From Proteobacteria bacterium SG_bin6 (lineage in GTDB: Bacteria; Pseudomonadota; Alphaproteobacteria; Sphingomonadales; Sphingomonadaceae), in contig LWDJ01000024.1 of the NCBI GenBank assembly GCA_002083435.1, positions 1-64,000 of the forward strand: DNA of 64,000 nt, in the 5' to 3' direction. A program made the position numbers and the translations under genes. The notes beneath the pieces were generated by a model. It did not search any database and was not told where the DNA came from. It was given only the letters and a program-made list of their open reading frames with translations. Every line of letters begins with the position of its first letter. Positions within the stretch are counted from its first letter, which is position 1. Shown in pieces: positions 34,432 through 44,151 of this stretch.

Positions 34432-34553
34432 CCCGGACCGTCCCGCGCAGCCTCAAGCCCTTGCGAACACCGTCCGATCCACGGGCAAGCCCTCCCCGGA
34501 CCGTCCCGCGCAGCCTCAGGCCCTTGCGAACACCGTCCGATCCACGGGCAAGC
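34432..34553. repeat. Tandem direct repeat, 59 bp copies at 63 bp period
   Basis: Bases 34432-34490 recur at 34495-34553 with a single difference near the middle. The right copy includes the last codons and stop of the molybdenum oxidoreductase gene; the left copy repeats that gene end in the gap after the tamB stop. It looks like a local duplication between two convergent genes. Confidence 0.9.
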
Positions 34554-36693
34554 TCCGCACGCGCGCTCCCGTGGCAGCATAAAGCGCGTTGATGCACGCC
34601 GGAATCACCGGCGGCAGCACCGGCTCGCCGAGACCAGTGGGCGGATTGTCGCTCGGCACGAAATCGATCGCGATTTCGGGCGTGCGGGTGATGCGCGGCA
34701 GCGGATAGGCATCGAAATTCGCCTGTTGCACCGCCCCCTCGCCCAGCGTCACCGCGAGCCCGTCAAGCGCGTGACCCAGCCCTTCGATCACCGATCCTTC
34801 GGCCTGCGCCCGCGCACCGAGAGGGTTGATGATATGCGCCCCCACATCGGCCGCCACCCACACCCGCGGCACGCGCAAGCCCTCGTCGCCGCCGACGTGC
34901 AGTTCGACCACTTCGGCGATATAGCCCAGATGGCTGAAGTAGAAGGCGAAGCCCAGACCCCTGCCTTGCCCCGGGCGGTAGCTGTCGAACTTCGACATTG
35001 CGACGACGTGGCGCACCACCGCCGCCGCGCGCCCGGTATCGAAGGGCGGCCGCTGCGGCAGCACGCGCGGCGCGCCCAGCAACTCGAGGGTCAGCGCCGG
35101 CAGCGTCTTGCCCGCGGCGTGCGCCACTTCGTCGAGGAAGCTTTGATATGCGAAGGCGAGCGCGTTCGATCCCGGCGCCCGCAGCCAGCCGGTCGGCACA
35201 TGCGTGTCGAGCACGGTCGCGCCATAATCGATCGCCGGCCCCAGCCCGGCCGGAAATTCGGTATCGTCGAGATCGGCGCCCTTGCCGAAGCTATCGCCCT
35301 GGCCGAAGCTGACGAAATGATTGCTGAGCGCGGCCAGTCTGCCCTGGCCGTCAATCGCCGCCTTCAGCTGATGCCAGCCGCCGGGGCGATAAAAGTCGCG
35401 GCGAAGATCGTCCTCGCGGCTATAGATCAGCTGGACCGGGGTGCCGGGCAGCTGCTTCGCGATCGCGGCTGCCTGCACCATATAGTCGTTCATCAGCCGC
35501 CGGCCAAAGCCGCCGCCCGCGCGCAGCAGGTTGATCCGCACCTTGTCCTTGGGCACCCCCAGATGCTTGGCGATCAGATCGCGCCCACCCTCGGGCCGCT
35601 GGGTCGAGGACCAGATTTCGAGCGTGCCGTCGGTGCGGTAGAGCGCGGTGCAGTTTTGCGGCTCCATCGTCGCATGGGCCAGGAAGGGATAGGCGTAGCG
35701 CGCCTCGACGGTCTTCGCCGCCCCCGCGAAAGCGGCGGCCGGATCGCCGATCTTCGCGACCGGCTTTCGCGGACCCGCCTTGAACGCCGCCTCCGCGAGC
35801 GCCGCATAGCTTTCGGACGAAACCGCCCCTGCCGCGCCATGATCCCACTGGCAGTTGAGCGCCGCGCGGGCGCGATTGGCCTGCCACCAGCTGTCGCCCA
35901 CGATCGCGACCGCATCGTTCATCGCCTCGGCATCGCCGACGCCGTCGAGCTTCAGCACGTGCCGCACGCCGGGCTGGCGCCGGGCGGCGTCGAGATTGGC
36001 GGCCTTCAGCTTGGCGCCGAACGTGCCGCACATCTCGACCGCGGCATAGAGCATCCCCGGCAGCCGCACGTCGAGCGCGTAGAGCGGCGCGCCGGCGACG
36101 ATCCTGGGCGTATCGACGTTGCGGATTGGCTTGCCGATGATCTTGAAATCCTGGGCAGCCTTCAGCGGCACTTTGGCGAGATCGGGCGCGGGCTGCTTCG
36201 CCGCCGCCGCCGCGAGCGCGCCATAGGTCGCGCGCTTGCCGGTCACCGGATCGAGCACCGCGCCGCTCGCGGTTTTCAGCCGTTCGGCGGGCACGCCCCA
36301 TTCGGCGGCGGCCGCCTGGACGATCATCGCCCGCGCCGCCGCGCCCGCCCGGCGCATCGGCAGCCAGTTCGCGGGCGTCGCCGTCGATCCGCCGGCGATC
36401 TGCAGGCCATAGAGCTTGGCATCGGCATGGGCCTGCTCGATCGTCACCTGTGCCCAATCGACGTCAAGCTCCTCGGCGATCAGCATCGGCAGCATGGTGC
36501 GCACGCCCTGGCCAATCTCGGGGTTCTTGGCGATGATCGTCACCGCATTGTCGGGCGCGATCCGCACGAAGGTGCCGATCGGCACCGGCACGCCGGTATC
36601 GGCGGCATCGGCGGGAGCGAGCCGGAACATCAGCGCGCCGCCCGCCGCGAGGCTGGCGCTCAGGAACAGGCGGCGGTCAAGGATCGCGTCCAT
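34516..36693 (-). CDS. Isoquinoline 1-oxidoreductase-like molybdopterin subunit (xanthine oxidase family)
   Basis: The 725-residue protein starts with a twin-arginine signal (DRRLFLSASLAAGGALMF), as in IorB-type periplasmic subunits. It has the molybdopterin-binding layout of the family, including LLRAGGGFGRRLMNDYMVQAA and the C-terminal GLGEPVLPPVIPACINALYAATG with the catalytic glutamate. These enzymes hydroxylate aldehydes or N-heterocycles; the substrate is not predictable. The 2Fe-2S subunit is directly upstream. ATG 36693 has GAGGG before it; GTG 36705, overlapping the upstream stop, is an alternative. The 3' end is duplicated downstream. Confidence 0.93.
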   Translation of the reverse strand: MDAILDRRLFLSASLAAGGALMFRLAPADAADTGVPVPIGTFVRIAPDNAVTIIAKNPEIGQGVRTMLPMLIAEELDVDWAQVTIEQAHADAKLYGLQIAGGSTATPANWLPMRRAGAAARAMIVQAAAAEWGVPAERLKTASGAVLDPVTGKRATYGALAAAAAKQPAPDLAKVPLKAAQDFKIIGKPIRNVDTPRIVAGAPLYALDVRLPGMLYAAVEMCGTFGAKLKAANLDAARRQPGVRHVLKLDGVGDAEAMNDAVAIVGDSWWQANRARAALNCQWDHGAAGAVSSESYAALAEAAFKAGPRKPVAKIGDPAAAFAGAAKTVEARYAYPFLAHATMEPQNCTALYRTDGTLEIWSSTQRPEGGRDLIAKHLGVPKDKVRINLLRAGGGFGRRLMNDYMVQAAAIAKQLPGTPVQLIYSREDDLRRDFYRPGGWHQLKAAIDGQGRLAALSNHFVSFGQGDSFGKGADLDDTEFPAGLGPAIDYGATVLDTHVPTGWLRAPGSNALAFAYQSFLDEVAHAAGKTLPALTLELLGAPRVLPQRPPFDTGRAAAVVRHVVAMSKFDSYRPGQGRGLGFAFYFSHLGYIAEVVELHVGGDEGLRVPRVWVAADVGAHIINPLGARAQAEGSVIEGLGHALDGLAVTLGEGAVQQANFDAYPLPRITRTPEIAIDFVPSDNPPTGLGEPVLPPVIPACINALYAATGARVRSLPVDRTVFARA

Positions 36694-36701
36694 CGCCGCC
36701 C

Positions 36702-37157
36702 TCACGCGCTGGCGGCCGCGCGGATCGCGGCGCGGATGCGGTTATAGGTGGCGCAGCGGCACAGATTGCCGGCCATCGCCGCGTCTATTTCGTCGTCGCT
36801 GGGCTTGGGCGTCTGCGCGAGAAGCGCGGTCGCCGACATGATCTGACCGGCCTGGCAATAGCCGCATTGCGGCACGTCGGCGGCGATCCAGGCGGCCGAT
36901 ACCCGCCGGCCGACGGGCTTTTGCGCGACCGCCTCGATCGTCGTCACCTTGGCGGCGCCGACACTGCCGAGCGGAGTCTGGCAACCGCGCACCGCCTGGC
37001 CATCGAGATGGACGGTGCAGGCGCCGCAGAGCCCCTGCCCGCAGCCGAACTTGGTGCCGATAAGGCCCAAATCCTCGCGGAGCACCCACAGCAGGGGTTT
37101 GTCCGCGGGTGCATTGACCTGCACCGTGCGCCCATTGACGTTCAGCCGCACCGCCAT
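36702..37157 (-). CDS. 2Fe-2S subunit of molybdenum oxidoreductase (IorA-like)
   Basis: The 151-residue protein has the plant-type cluster motif [15 protein letters not shown] with its preceding Cys (KFGCGQG), and the second cluster motif [10 protein letters not shown] ... [13 protein letters not shown]. It passes electrons from the molybdenum site of the next gene to an external acceptor. Length and motifs are complete. There is no flavin subunit nearby, consistent with IorAB-type enzymes that use membrane cytochromes. Confidence 0.95.
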   Translation of the reverse strand: MAVRLNVNGRTVQVNAPADKPLLWVLREDLGLIGTKFGCGQGLCGACTVHLDGQAVRGCQTPLGSVGAAKVTTIEAVAQKPVGRRVSAAWIAADVPQCGYCQAGQIMSATALLAQTPKPSDDEIDAAMAGNLCRCATYNRIRAAIRAAASA

Positions 37158-37249
37158 TCGCCTCTCCCCAATCGTGTTGGAACGATAGCGCGGGGCGGTG
37201 GAGCCGACAAGGATCGGCGCCGCGGGCGCGGCACCGATCCCTTGCGGGT

Positions 37250-37567
37250 TCAGCGAGTGGCGACGACCGCGGGCGCGGCGGCGCGGGCGGCGGCGACGCG
37301 GCGGTCACGCTCGGCATTGCCCTGGGCGATCACGTCCTGCTCACAGGCGAGGCGACGGCTCTGCGCGGCGAGCGTCAGCGGACCGTCGAGGGCGCAAGCC
37401 TCGCGCGCAGCCTGCCACGGCCGGCGATCGAACAGGCGCACACCGTCGGCGCGGCTCATGTCGAGATCCGCGACCCGGATGGTGACCGATTGCTGCACCT
37501 GCTCTGCGTTTGCTGCAGGCGCGAAGAGAGCGGCCGCGGCGAAGGCCGCGACGAGAAGCGTGCGCAT
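37250..37567 (-). CDS. UrcA family secreted protein
   Basis: The 105-residue exported protein has a signal peptide ([21 protein letters not shown]) and the UrcA pattern: [22 protein letters not shown], then two cysteines in EACALDG and RLACEQDVI that may form a disulfide. UrcA proteins are common in sphingomonads and caulobacters; their function is unknown. It is divergent from the LysR regulator with a 121-base gap, so it may be one of its targets. Confidence 0.82.
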   Translation of the reverse strand: MRTLLVAAFAAAALFAPAANAEQVQQSVTIRVADLDMSRADGVRLFDRRPWQAAREACALDGPLTLAAQSRRLACEQDVIAQGNAERDRRVAAARAAAPAVVATR

Positions 37568-37688
37568 CGTAGTTTCCCTTGTTCAAAGGCGGCGATTTCT
37601 GCCGTCCCCGATGCTATAGCAAAGCTATCAGCGGGTGCGCCAACAACGATGTTGCACTGCCGTTATGCAAAAGTGCAGAAGGGTCGCC

Positions 37689-38660
37689 ATGGACTGGAAC
37701 GATCTGCGCTATTTCCTGGCGGTCGCGCGCCACGGCACCACGCTCGCCGCCGGGCGCGCGCTCAAGGTCAGCCAGACCACGGTCGCCCGCCGCGTGCAAG
37801 TGCTGGAAGGCGACCTGGGGCTGACATTGTTCGAGCGTCGCCCGACCGGCTATGTCCTCACGCCCGAGGGCGAGGGGCTGATCGACCAAGCCCGCGAAGT
37901 GGAACAGCGCGCCCAAGCCGTGGCGGCCCTCGCCGCCGCGCAAGGGCGCGTCGCGCGCGGCACGGTGAAGCTCACCACCGAAGAGATTGTCGCGGTCACC
38001 TTGCTCGTGCCCGTGCTCGGCGCCCTGCACGAGACGTATCCCGGCATCACGGTCGAGATCGACACCAGCGATGCGCTCCGCGATCTGGGCGCGGGCGATG
38101 CCGATATCGCGCTGCGCAGCTGCCACCGTCCCGAAGGCAATGCCCTCGTCGCGCGGCGGCTGAGCGACGAGATCTGGGCCTTTTATTGCAGCGAATCCTA
38201 TGCCGCCGCCCATGGCGTGCCCGGATCAATGGAGGAATTGGCGAGCCATCCCATTATTGGTGGTGGCGGGCCGGGGTTGTGGCGGCATTACCAGCCGTGG
38301 CTGGCGCGCTATGGCCTGGAACAGGCGGTAACGCTGCATCAGGGCTCGGTAATGGGATTGCTCGCCTCGGTTAAGGCGGGGCTCGGCCTCGCGGCGCTCC
38401 CGGTGCTGGTCGCCGATCACGAGCCTGGCCTGATCCGCTGCACGCCGCAGACGCCGCCGGGCGGGCGCGGACTGTGGCTGCTCACGCACGAACGCCTCCG
38501 CCACACCCCGCGCGTGCGCGCGGTACTCGATCTGATCGCCGATCACATCATCGCGCGGGCGCGCACAAGCACGCCCACCCCGGTGTTGCGGCCCGAATTC
38601 GCCGATGCCCACATCGTCCTGCCGCCCGGGTTTCAAGCCGACATCGGCACCGTGCAATAG
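37689..38660 (+). CDS. LysR-family transcriptional regulator
   Basis: The 323-residue protein has the LysR winged HTH at the N terminus (MDWNDLRYFLAVARHGTTLA, KVSQTTVARRVQVLEGDLGLTLFERR) and a periplasmic-binding-like effector domain to about 300. The C-terminal tail (TPVLRPEFADAH) extends slightly beyond typical members. ATG 37689 is chosen for the conserved start and the AGAAGGG before it. Effector and targets are unknown; the divergent UrcA gene is the natural candidate. Confidence 0.92.
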   Translation: MDWNDLRYFLAVARHGTTLAAGRALKVSQTTVARRVQVLEGDLGLTLFERRPTGYVLTPEGEGLIDQAREVEQRAQAVAALAAAQGRVARGTVKLTTEEIVAVTLLVPVLGALHETYPGITVEIDTSDALRDLGAGDADIALRSCHRPEGNALVARRLSDEIWAFYCSESYAAAHGVPGSMEELASHPIIGGGGPGLWRHYQPWLARYGLEQAVTLHQGSVMGLLASVKAGLGLAALPVLVADHEPGLIRCTPQTPPGGRGLWLLTHERLRHTPRVRAVLDLIADHIIARARTSTPTPVLRPEFADAHIVLPPGFQADIGTVQ

Positions 38661-38752
38661 CACGCCGCCCAAGCGGCGATGCGGAACCGGCGCCCACGAT
38701 CATGTGAGCGTTACCGCCGCGGCAAATCGGTTTCACATCGATGAAATATCAT

Positions 38753-38768
38753 CGTCAGCGTCGCGTCA
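38753..38768 (+). promoter_or_regulatory. Candidate Pho box upstream of phosphatase gene
   Basis: CGTCA occurs at 38753-38757 and again exactly 11 bases later at 38764-38768, the spacing of PhoB direct repeats. It lies about 90 bases before the PhoX-like phosphatase. The half-sites are shorter than the consensus, so this is tentative. Confidence 0.35.
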
Positions 38769-38856
38769 CCAAACCGGAACGGCTCTGACCAACTTCCCCG
38801 TCAAAGGCTGAAGAAAGCCAATGATTCGATTGAACGCCAATCTTTGGGGGACCGCC

Positions 38857-41337
38857 ATGACGCATGACACGACCGACCTCGCCCTCGGTTACGATGACGG
38901 CGACATCGATACCAACCGCACCGCCAACCCGTCACTCAACGAGCTCGCCCAGGCGATGCTCTCGCGGCGCCAGGCGATGCGCAACGGCGCCGGCGCGATG
39001 GCGATGGCGGTGTTCGGCGGCGGCCTGGTGAGCGCGTGCGGCGACAATAGCAACATCGGCCGGGGGCCCACCGACCCGGCGCCGACCGCCGGCCTCACCA
39101 CCTCCGGCACCACGAGCAGCGGCCGCGTCGTGACGCTCACCGGCACCGCGACCGACAACAATCCCGTCAGCTCGGTGGTGGTGACGCAGACCGGCGGCCC
39201 GGCGGTGAACCTGATCCCGGCGGCGACCCCCAACAGCTTCACCTTCATCGCCCCGGTCGTCTCGGCGGCGACCACGCTCAATTTCCGCCTGACCGCGACC
39301 GATACCGCCGGCCAGGTCGCGGTGGCCGACGCGAGCGTCACCGTGAACCCGCCCGCGCTCGGCTTCAATGCGATCCCCAAAAATCTGAACGATGTCGTCA
39401 CCGTGCCGACGGGCTACAGCGTCACCGTGCTGTCGCGCCTCGGCGATCCGATCGCGGCGGGCGTCGCCGCCTACGCCAATGACGGCAGCGACACCAACTT
39501 CGCCCAGCGCATCGGCGACCATGGCGACGCGCTTTATTACTACGGTCTCTCGGCGACGGGCACCCGCGACGACAGCAGCAACACCCGCGGCCTGATCGTC
39601 CAGAACCACGAGAACATCACCCAGGCCTATCTCCATATCAACGGCCCGACCACGACCGGCGGCGTCCGCCCCGAGGCCGAGGCGATCAAGGAGATCGAGG
39701 CGCACGGGCTGAGCGTGATCGAGGTCACGCGCGCGCTCAACGGCGGCTGGAGCTATGTGCAGGCGAGCAACTTCAACCGCCGCATCACCCCGAACACGCC
39801 GACCGTGTTCAACGGCCCCGTGGCCGGGGCGAGCTTCATGCAGACCGCCTTCTCGCCCGATGGGACGCGCGGACGCGGCACGATCAACAATTGCGCCAAC
39901 GGCTATACCCCCTGGGGCACCAACCTGACGTGCGAGGAAAACTGGGCCGGCTATTTCCGCCGCCCGCGCGCGACCGACGACGCGCTGCGCACGCCGGCGC
40001 AGGTCACCTCGCTGGTGCGCTACGGCGTTGCGAGCAACAACGGCAATTATGGCTGGTCGACCGTCACCCCCGCCGATCCCGCCAACACGCTGTTCCGCAA
40101 ATGGGACGCGCGCGTCTCCGGCGCATCAGCGACCGCCGATTTCCGCAACGAGCCCTATCACTATGGCTGGGTCGTCGAGACGGACCCCTATGATCCGAGC
40201 CAGGCGCCGCGCAAGCGCACCGCGCTCGGCCGGATGAACCACGAAGGCTGCTGGCCGGGCAACTTCGTCGTCGGCCGCCGGCCCGCCTTCTACATGGGCG
40301 ACGACGCGCAGAACGAATATCTCTATAAGTTCGTGTCGGCGACGCCCTGGGTCGCGGCGGACGCGCAAGCCGCGAACCGCCTCGCGATCGGCGACAAATA
40401 TCTGGATACGGGAACGCTTTACGTCGCGATCTTCAACGCCGATGGCACCGGTCAATGGGCGCCTCTGGTGTTCGGCACTGGCCCGATCACCGCGGCGAAC
40501 ACCACCTATCCTTTCGCCAATCAGGCCGATGTGCTCGCCAACGCCCGTCTTGCGGCGGACGTGTCTGGCGCGACCCGGATGGACCGGCCCGAATGGACCG
40601 CGGTGAACCCGATGACCGGCGAGGTTTACCTCACCCTCACCAATAACGCCTCGCGCCGGCCGAACACGGTCGATGCCGCCAACCCGCGCGCTTATGTCGA
40701 TCCGCCGAGCACCGCGGTCGGCAACCGCAACGGGCACATAATCCGCCTGCGCGAGACTGGCGACAATACCGAGGCGACCACTTTCACCTGGGACATCTAT
40801 GTCTTCGGATCGGGCTCGGACCTTGATGCAACCAACATCAACCTCTCTGGCCTGACCGCCGACAACGATTTCTCGAGCCCTGACGGACTATGGTTCGGTC
40901 GCGCGACCAACGCCTCGGGTCAGGTGACGCCTTTGCTCTGGATCCAGACCGACGACGGCGCCTTCACCGACCAGACCAACAACCAGATGCTCGCCGCGCT
41001 CCCCGGGCGCGTGGGCGATGGCGGCACCCGCGTGGTGAACAACAATGCCGGCGGCCTCACCGGGTCGGCGACCACCCGGATCGGCGCCGCCCCCGGCACC
41101 CAGTTGCGCCGCTTCCTCGTGGGCCCGCGCCAGTGCGAGATCACCGGCATCGACTCGACGCCCGATGGCCGCACCCTGTTCGTCGGCATCCAGCATCCGG
41201 GCGAGGACGGCACTTTCGCCGCGCCGGGCAGCAACTGGCCCGCGACCCAGGCCACCGGCAGCGCCCCGGCGAGCACCCGCCCGCGCTCGGCGGTGGTCGT
41301 GATCACCAAGAATGACGGCGGCGTGGTCGGCCTGTAA
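38857..41337 (+). CDS. phoX: PhoX-type alkaline phosphatase (DUF839)
   Basis: The 826-residue protein has a twin-arginine leader (LSRRQAMRNGAGAMAMAVFG) ending in a lipobox-like LVSACG, a fibronectin-like insert (about 70-175), and the PhoX/DUF839 propeller with LTCEENWAGYFRRP, LGRMNHEGCWPGNFVV, FSSPDGLWFG and a calcium-site-like WIQTDDGAF. PhoX enzymes release phosphate from organic esters in the periplasm using Ca and Fe. Start is uncertain: ATG 38857 has GGGGGA upstream, ATG 38821 has GAAGAAAG. A terminator follows. The added N-terminal Ig-like domain is uncommon for the family. Confidence 0.88.
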   Translation: MTHDTTDLALGYDDGDIDTNRTANPSLNELAQAMLSRRQAMRNGAGAMAMAVFGGGLVSACGDNSNIGRGPTDPAPTAGLTTSGTTSSGRVVTLTGTATDNNPVSSVVVTQTGGPAVNLIPAATPNSFTFIAPVVSAATTLNFRLTATDTAGQVAVADASVTVNPPALGFNAIPKNLNDVVTVPTGYSVTVLSRLGDPIAAGVAAYANDGSDTNFAQRIGDHGDALYYYGLSATGTRDDSSNTRGLIVQNHENITQAYLHINGPTTTGGVRPEAEAIKEIEAHGLSVIEVTRALNGGWSYVQASNFNRRITPNTPTVFNGPVAGASFMQTAFSPDGTRGRGTINNCANGYTPWGTNLTCEENWAGYFRRPRATDDALRTPAQVTSLVRYGVASNNGNYGWSTVTPADPANTLFRKWDARVSGASATADFRNEPYHYGWVVETDPYDPSQAPRKRTALGRMNHEGCWPGNFVVGRRPAFYMGDDAQNEYLYKFVSATPWVAADAQAANRLAIGDKYLDTGTLYVAIFNADGTGQWAPLVFGTGPITAANTTYPFANQADVLANARLAADVSGATRMDRPEWTAVNPMTGEVYLTLTNNASRRPNTVDAANPRAYVDPPSTAVGNRNGHIIRLRETGDNTEATTFTWDIYVFGSGSDLDATNINLSGLTADNDFSSPDGLWFGRATNASGQVTPLLWIQTDDGAFTDQTNNQMLAALPGRVGDGGTRVVNNNAGGLTGSATTRIGAAPGTQLRRFLVGPRQCEITGIDSTPDGRTLFVGIQHPGEDGTFAAPGSNWPATQATGSAPASTRPRSAVVVITKNDGGVVGL

Positions 41338-41361
41338 TTCCAGCTTTCCCTGGAACACCTC

Positions 41362-41393
41362 GCGCCCCCTGGAAACGGGGGGCGCTTTCTTTT
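41362..41393 (+). terminator. Rho-independent terminator of phoX-like gene
   Basis: An eight-base stem GCGCCCCC/GGGGGCGC (41362-41369 with 41378-41385) followed by TTTCTTTT. It begins 24 bases after the stop codon. Confidence 0.85.
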
Positions 41394-41412
41394 GGCCGGA
41401 AGCGGCGGGGCG

Positions 41413-42270
41413 CTATTGCACCGCGAACACGATGCACGCCTCGTCCTGCAGCGTTTGCAGCGGCGGCTGCAGCGTGACGCCGGTGGCAGCGTCGGGCGCC
41501 GGTGGCGGCGGCGGTGGCGGGGGTGGCGGGGGTGGCGGTGCCTCGGCTAAACGGGCGCGACCTCCAGTGACCACGACATCGGTCGGCCGCGTGCCGGGCG
41601 ACGCATAGTTGGGCCAGCCGGCGAGCACCTCGGTGCGGCACACCCGCGCGGTCGGGTCGATCACTTTCGCCGCCCCCAGTCGTGCGCCGGCCGCCTCCAC
41701 CGCCGCGCGCGCCCGCGCCGCCGCGTCGCGCATCGCCGCGTCGGCGAGCGCGGCCTTCACCTTGTTGTCGGGTTCGAGGCGGAAATACACCCGGCCCACC
41801 CCGGTCGGCTTGGCCGCCAGCACGGCGTTATAGGCGCGTTCGAGCAGTGCCATGTCGCGCACCTCGATATCGAGCGCGGCGGTCACTTCGTAGCGATCGA
41901 TCTTGTCGGCGCGTTGGTTGTCCACCAGCCGGCCGTCCTTGTCGCGATATTGGTCATACAGCGGCCGCGTCGAAAAAGTGGTGGTCAGCCGTACCCGATC
42001 GGCGCCCAGCGCGCGCAGCGCCGCATCAAGCTCGGCGACCTTGCGCGAGGCGGCGGCGGTTGCCCCCGCCGCCTCGCGCTCGACCGCGCTGAACTCGGCC
42101 GTGAAGCGCGCGCGATTGGCGGGCAATTCGGTTCGGACCAGCCCCAGCGACGCGATCACCGGCTCGCGCAGCCACCAGGGGGCGGGAATATAGCGCTCAC
42201 CAATCTCCGCAGGCGGGGTCTGCGCGCTGGCGGCGCTCCCCAAGAGCAGCAGCGGCAGCAGCAGGCGCAT
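41413..42270 (-). CDS. SIMPL (DUF541) domain secreted protein with polyproline tract
   Basis: The 285-residue exported protein has a signal peptide (MRLLLPLLLLGSAASAQ) and the SIMPL/DUF541 fold: EFSAVEREAAGATAAASRKV, RLTTTFSTRPLYDQYRDKDG, YEVTAALDIEVRDMALLERA and the Ala-rich helix ALADAAMRDAAARARAAVE. Near residue 250 it carries an uninterrupted run of 13 prolines, encoded by a repetitive GGC/GGT-type tract that is likely to vary in length. SIMPL proteins are periplasmic and of unclear function. It reads away from ctrA. Confidence 0.87.
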   Translation of the reverse strand: MRLLLPLLLLGSAASAQTPPAEIGERYIPAPWWLREPVIASLGLVRTELPANRARFTAEFSAVEREAAGATAAASRKVAELDAALRALGADRVRLTTTFSTRPLYDQYRDKDGRLVDNQRADKIDRYEVTAALDIEVRDMALLERAYNAVLAAKPTGVGRVYFRLEPDNKVKAALADAAMRDAAARARAAVEAAGARLGAAKVIDPTARVCRTEVLAGWPNYASPGTRPTDVVVTGGRARLAEAPPPPPPPPPPPPPAPDAATGVTLQPPLQTLQDEACIVFAVQ

Positions 42271-42340
42271 CGCACATCCTCTTATTTGTGGATCAGCGCT
42301 GTTTGGCACGCCATCGGCGTGAAGCAAAGGTTCTGATTTG

Positions 42341-42382
42341 AAAAAGAAAACCCGCAGCGCCCTCCCCCAGGGCGCCGCGGGT
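42341..42382 (-). terminator. Rho-independent terminator of ctrA
   Basis: On the minus strand a 14-bp stem (42350-42363 with 42369-42382, one G-U pair) with loop GGGGG is followed by TTTCTTTTT. It begins 25 bases after the ctrA stop. Confidence 0.92.
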
Positions 42383-42407
42383 CTTCCCGCCCCTTGCCAT
42401 CAACTTG

Positions 42408-43109
42408 TTACGCGACGCGTGCGGTCACCACCTCATCGGGCTCGCGCAGCACATAGCCGCGGCCCCACACCGTCTCGATATAATTCTCGCCATCGCACGC
42501 CAGGCTCAGCTTCTTGCGCAGCTTGCAGATGAACACGTCGATGATCTTCAGTTCCGGCTCGTCCATCCCGCCATAAAGGTGGTTGAGGAACATTTCCTTG
42601 GTGAGCGTGGTGCCCTTGCGCAGCGAGAGCAGCTCGAGCATGGCATATTCCTTGCCCGTCAGGTGCACGCGCGCGCCATCGACTTCCACCGTCTTCGCGT
42701 CGAGGTTCACGGCGAGCTTGCCGGTGCGGATCACGCTTTGCGAATGGCCCTTCGAGCGGCGGACGACCGCATGGATGCGTGCGACCAGCTCCTCGCGGTG
42801 GAAGGGCTTGGTCACATAGTCGTCGGCGCCGAAGCCGAAGCTGCGCACCTTGGAATCCATTTCCGAATTGCCCGACAGGATCAGCACCGGGGTCTGTACC
42901 CGGGCGACGCGCAGCTTCTTCAGCACGTCATACCCGTGCATGTCGGGCAGATTCAGGTCGAGCAGGATGATGTCGTAATCATAGAGTTTGCCCAGATCGA
43001 GGCCTTCCTCGCCCAGGTCGGTGGTGTAAACATTAAAGCCTTCGGCCGACAGCATCAGCTCGATGGCCTTGGCCGTGGTCGGCTCGTCCTCGATCAGCAG
43101 CACGCGCAT
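42408..43109 (-). CDS. ctrA: Cell-cycle response regulator CtrA
   Basis: The 233-residue protein is an OmpR-type regulator with receiver domain ([20 protein letters not shown]; phospho-acceptor D51 in [15 protein letters not shown]) and winged helix ([44 protein letters not shown]), nearly word for word the CtrA family. CtrA controls cell division, motility and often gene-transfer functions in alphaproteobacteria. ATG 43109 is the family start. The region upstream carries TTAACC and GGTTAA half-sites, fitting autoregulation. Confidence 0.98.
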   Translation of the reverse strand: MRVLLIEDEPTTAKAIELMLSAEGFNVYTTDLGEEGLDLGKLYDYDIILLDLNLPDMHGYDVLKKLRVARVQTPVLILSGNSEMDSKVRSFGFGADDYVTKPFHREELVARIHAVVRRSKGHSQSVIRTGKLAVNLDAKTVEVDGARVHLTGKEYAMLELLSLRKGTTLTKEMFLNHLYGGMDEPELKIIDVFICKLRKKLSLACDGENYIETVWGRGYVLREPDEVVTARVA

Positions 43110-43168
43110 TCGCCCAGTCCCCCTCAGTTCTGGCCGCGACCCCCAGGTGCGTCGCTCGACCCGCAGCA

Positions 43169-43201
43169 TTAACCAAACGGGACATGAACGCAAAAGGTTA
43201 A
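43169..43201. promoter_or_regulatory. CtrA-like half-sites upstream of ctrA
   Basis: TTAACC at 43169-43174 and its complement GGTTAA at 43196-43201 lie 60-92 bases before the ctrA start. TTAACC is the core of the CtrA half-site, but the classic TTAA-N7-TTAA spacing is not present here. Autoregulation is plausible. Confidence 0.4.
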
Positions 43202-44151
43202 TTTAGTCCTACACTAGGGGAATCCACGAGTCGCGGCGTTTCTTGCACGGTTCGACTCATCCGGTTTTCGCCCAGCGCTTCACCCAGAAAAGCAATCAGG
43301 GCTTCCACGCGGGCCGGCCGCAGCGTGGCCGGCGGGGTAAGCAGGTGAAGCGCGAGCGCCGGCGGATGCCACTCCGTCAAAATGGGCTCCAGCCGCCCGG
43401 CGGCGATTTCGGCGCCGACGATGAAGTCCGGCAGCACCGCCAGCCCAACCCCGGCGCAGAGCGCGGGCAGCAGTGCCTCGCCGCTGTTCGCGCTGAGCGG
43501 GCCACGCGCGCGCAGCGTCACCTGCGCACCATCCGGGCCGGAGAATTGCCACGGCCCGGTGACATTGGAATAGGCCAGCAACTGGTGCTCGGCGAGCTGG
43601 CCGGGATGCGTCGGGCGACCGTGCCGGACGAAGTAATCGGGCGCGCCGACGATGTGCATGGCGATCGGTCGCAACCGCCGCGCGCGCAATGAACTGTCGG
43701 GCAACCGCCCGATCCGCAGCGCGATGTCAAAGCCCTGGGCGACGATATCGACCAGCCCATCGGAAAGATCGAGATCGATCTCGATCCGCGGATTGGCCGC
43801 CAGGAACCGCGCGATCACCGGTGCGACATGCGCCAGGCCAAAACTCATCGGCGCGCTCACCCGCACCCGACCGGCGAGCGCCGCCGCGCCCTCTTGCGCC
43901 GCTTCCTCCGCCGCGCGCGCCTCGGCGAGCATGGCCCGGGCATGGTCGGCAAGGCCGCGGCCCTGTTCGGTAAGCGCCAGTCGCCGCGAGGTGCGGTGGA
44001 ACAGCGCGGTGCCCAGTTGTGCCTCCAGCCGGGTGATGGCCTTGGACACCGTCGCCTTGGAAACGCCAACGGCCTCCGCCGCGCCGCTGAACGAGCGATG
44101 CTCGATCACACAGGCGAACAAGGCCCAGGCCTCGAGATCGGGAAGCCGCAT
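43198..44151 (-). CDS. LysR-family transcriptional regulator
   Basis: A 317-residue LysR protein: HTH at the N terminus ([49 protein letters not shown]) and effector domain with [21 protein letters not shown] and [13 protein letters not shown], the pattern of the DsdC/AaeR-like quinone and redox branch. ATG 44151 is the conserved start; a longer frame reaches 44307 without similarity. It lies upstream of ctrA on the same strand, with its stop within the CtrA half-site region. Confidence 0.92.
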   Translation of the reverse strand: MRLPDLEAWALFACVIEHRSFSGAAEAVGVSKATVSKAITRLEAQLGTALFHRTSRRLALTEQGRGLADHARAMLAEARAAEEAAQEGAAALAGRVRVSAPMSFGLAHVAPVIARFLAANPRIEIDLDLSDGLVDIVAQGFDIALRIGRLPDSSLRARRLRPIAMHIVGAPDYFVRHGRPTHPGQLAEHQLLAYSNVTGPWQFSGPDGAQVTLRARGPLSANSGEALLPALCAGVGLAVLPDFIVGAEIAAGRLEPILTEWHPPALALHLLTPPATLRPARVEALIAFLGEALGENRMSRTVQETPRLVDSPSVGLN

